Source of the DNA: Actinopolymorpha alba DSM 45243 | GTDB lineage: Bacteria; Actinomycetota; Actinomycetes; Propionibacteriales; Actinopolymorphaceae | Reading direction: 5' to 3' | DNA length: 64,000 bases | Assembly (NCBI RefSeq): GCF_000373925.1 | Contig: NZ_KB892790.1 | Coordinates: forward strand, 112,804 to 176,803 | Shown here: piece by piece, positions 62,788 through 64,000 of the stretch | How positions within the stretch are numbered: position 1 is the first letter of the stretch | How the letters are laid out: each line of letters opens with the position of its first letter | The notes under the pieces: model-generated | Databases searched by the model: none | What the model was told of the DNA's origin: nothing | Seen by the model: only the letters and a program-made list of their open reading frames with translations | Position numbers and translations under genes: made by a program

Positions 62788-63780
62788 GTGCCGCACGTGG
62801 AGTCCCTGCTCGTGGTGACCAACCCGTACGCCGACTGTTCGGACGAGCACCTGGTCCAGAACGCCATCGACGCGCTGCGCGCCGAAGCCGACGTGCACGT
62901 CTGCCGGATCTCGATGCCGGGCGACCTCGACGGCGCCCTTCACCGTCGTGGTGGCCGCACCGTCGTCGTGGCCGGCGGTGACCGCAGTCTCCACACGGTG
63001 GTGGCGGCTCTGCATCGCCGCAACGAACTCGACGACGCCCTGCTCGCGGTGCTCCCGATCGGTGCGAGCGCGGACTTCGCCCACGGTGCGGGGATCCCCG
63101 TCGACCCGATGGCCGCCGCCCAGGTAGTGCTCCACGGGGTAGAGCGCCGGTTCGACCTGCTCGTCGACTGCCGCGGCGACGTGGTGGTCAACTCCGTACG
63201 CCTCGGCCAGTGCGGGCGCTGGCACCAGGTTGTCGGAATGCTGCCGCTCGCCCGGCACCTGGGCTACCCGCACGGTGGCGGCCAGGAGTTCGGCGCGCCG
63301 GACGGCGCGCGCGCCTCCGTCCTGTCCAAGCCCCTGCACGTACGCATCGAGGCCGACGACACCGTGGTCACCGACTTCGACCGGCCGGTGCTGCAGGTGG
63401 CGGTCAACAACTCCCCATCGCACGGGCCAGACAAGTCGCGAAGCACGGTCCCGGCACTCAGCGCGCCGACGTTCGCTCCGGGCGCCGACCCTGCCGACGG
63501 TCTCGCCGACGTCGTGGTCTGCTTCGCGGTCGACCCGCTCTCCCGAGCCCGGCGGGTGCTCCGCCGTCCGCATCCGATCGCGCGTGATGACCTGCTGACG
63601 GTCCGGGCCCGCCGGATCAGCGTCGCCGGGCAGCGGTTCTGGCTCAACTCCGACGGCCACGCCAGTGGCACCGAGCAGCGCTGCACCTGGAAGGTCGCGC
63701 CCAAGCGCCTGCGGATGATCGTCCCCGCCACCACGCCCAGCGAGTCCCTCGCCTCGGCCGCATCCGCGGCGCGCGACTAA
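62788..63780 (+). CDS. Diacylglycerol-kinase-family protein, possibly degenerate
   Basis: A 330-residue protein of the bacterial DAGK_cat (DgkB/BmrU) fold: VESLLVVTNPYADCSDEHLV, TVVVAGGDRSLHTVVAALHR (normally GGDG), ALLAVLPIGASADFAHGAGI (normally GTGNDFAR), the lid-type region GRWHQVVGMLPLARHLGYPH and a C-terminal domain with VLQVAVNNSPSHGPDKSRST. The kinase nucleotide loop (GGDG to GGDR) and the GTGNDFAR loop (to GASADFAH) are altered, so activity is doubtful or shifted. GTG 62788 has GGGAGGGGG upstream. It lies beside purA, as reported in other actinobacteria. Confidence 0.72.
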   Translation: MPHVESLLVVTNPYADCSDEHLVQNAIDALRAEADVHVCRISMPGDLDGALHRRGGRTVVVAGGDRSLHTVVAALHRRNELDDALLAVLPIGASADFAHGAGIPVDPMAAAQVVLHGVERRFDLLVDCRGDVVVNSVRLGQCGRWHQVVGMLPLARHLGYPHGGGQEFGAPDGARASVLSKPLHVRIEADDTVVTDFDRPVLQVAVNNSPSHGPDKSRSTVPALSAPTFAPGADPADGLADVVVCFAVDPLSRARRVLRRPHPIARDDLLTVRARRISVAGQRFWLNSDGHASGTEQRCTWKVAPKRLRMIVPATTPSESLASAASAARD

Positions 63781-63787
63781 CCGCTCA

Positions 63788-63818
63788 TGCGCTGTGTTGA
63801 ATGACTCGCTCGCTCATG
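63788..63818. repeat. Dispersed repeat GCGCTG-TGAATGA-TCGCTCGC, copy 2
   Basis: TGCGCTGTGTTGAATGACTC then GCTCGCTCATG. It matches the core of 46568-46603. It lies between the DAG-kinase-like stop and the transposase end. Confidence 0.45.
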
Positions 63819-63842
63819 CCACCTAGACGACTGATTCCTAAC

Positions 63843-64000
63843 TCAGTGGTCGTAGGCGATGAGGGATCGGGTGACGGGGGCGCCGGTGTTGTGGTTGTGC
63901 CAGATTGCGGTGGCGAGGGCGAGGAGGCGTTGGGCGATGCGGGCGTAGAGGCTTTCGGGGGTGCGGGCGCCGTGTAGTTCGAGGGAGAGCTGGCCTTTGC
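63843..64000 (-). mobile_element. IS982-type transposase, C-terminal fragment (runs off the window)
   Basis: The minus-strand frame ending in a TGA (63843-63845) reads GQLSLELHGARTPESLYARI, then AQRLLALATAIWHNHNTGAP and VTRSLIAYDH. This is the conserved C-terminus of actinobacterial IS982-family transposases. The rest of the gene lies outside. The element end is probably just left of 63843, around CCTAGACGACTG (63822-63833). A short ACTGA/TCAGT inverted repeat (63829-63846) spans the stop. Confidence 0.82.

Noticed and set aside
1..64000. CRISPR array, prophage, rRNA or tRNA genes
   Set aside because: No regularly spaced repeats, phage structural genes or RNA-gene signatures were seen on either strand.

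Overview
The window is high-GC actinobacterial DNA. Supporting signs are GTG/TTG starts, a mycothiol gene (mshA), SigE-type sigma factors, F420-type oxidoreductase and SARP regulator families, and two neighbourhoods known from mycobacteria and relatives: gpm/YbjN/mshA, and XRE/hbhA-like/DUF2516. The missing CUT1 ATPase, the intracellular GH27 and the general gene mix would suit a soil actinomycete, possibly of the Propionibacteriales/Actinopolymorphaceae type. That placement is only a guess. I see no rRNA, tRNA or CRISPR array.

Layout. Positions 1-717 hold the N-terminal part of an ABC exporter, followed by 1.4 kb without a supportable gene but with hairpins. 2.1-10.1 kb: gpmA, a PaaI-like thioesterase, YbjN, mshA, a frameshifted macro-domain gene, membrane proteins including a K+ channel, an alpha/beta hydrolase, DUF2516, an hbhA-like gene and an XRE regulator. 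10.2-21.8 kb: mixed metabolism, comprising asparaginase, a BKACE enzyme, dtd, an APS-kinase-like protein, an MFS exporter, an M20 peptidase, TauE/SafE, a CPT-like kinase, a formylglycine-enzyme-like protein, RecQ with a phosphoribosyltransferase-like tail, and a sterol-carrier-family protein. 22-30 kb: PhoD, a secreted DUF1906/peptidoglycan-binding protein, PAP2 and Lon. 31-42 kb: GH27 alpha-galactosidase, small membrane proteins, purL, a 938-residue SARP/NB-ARC/TPR regulator and a three-gene CUT1 sugar transporter.

42-63.8 kb: purine synthesis genes purQ, purS, purC, purB, purD and purA (with purL at 33-35 kb), separated by accessory genes. These include a sigma/anti-sigma/membrane fusion with a long Pro/Ser/Thr tail, a phosphodiesterase, a sulfatase, a glyoxalase-like protein, an ECF42-type sigma factor with its DGPF/YCII partner, NUDIX, an LLM oxidoreductase, two tandem SigE-plus-membrane-protein pairs, a double DUF1540 protein, and a class-F-like sortase beside a wall-anchored-looking protein. 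The right edge holds the C-terminal end of an IS982-type transposase.

The purine genes supply FGAM synthase (PurL/Q/S), PurD, PurC, PurB and PurA; purF, purM, purN, purE/K and purH are not in the window. Gene ends are strikingly punctuated: all five convergent gaps of at least 100 bp carry a long palindrome, several centred on TGATCA and two containing a stop codon in an arm.
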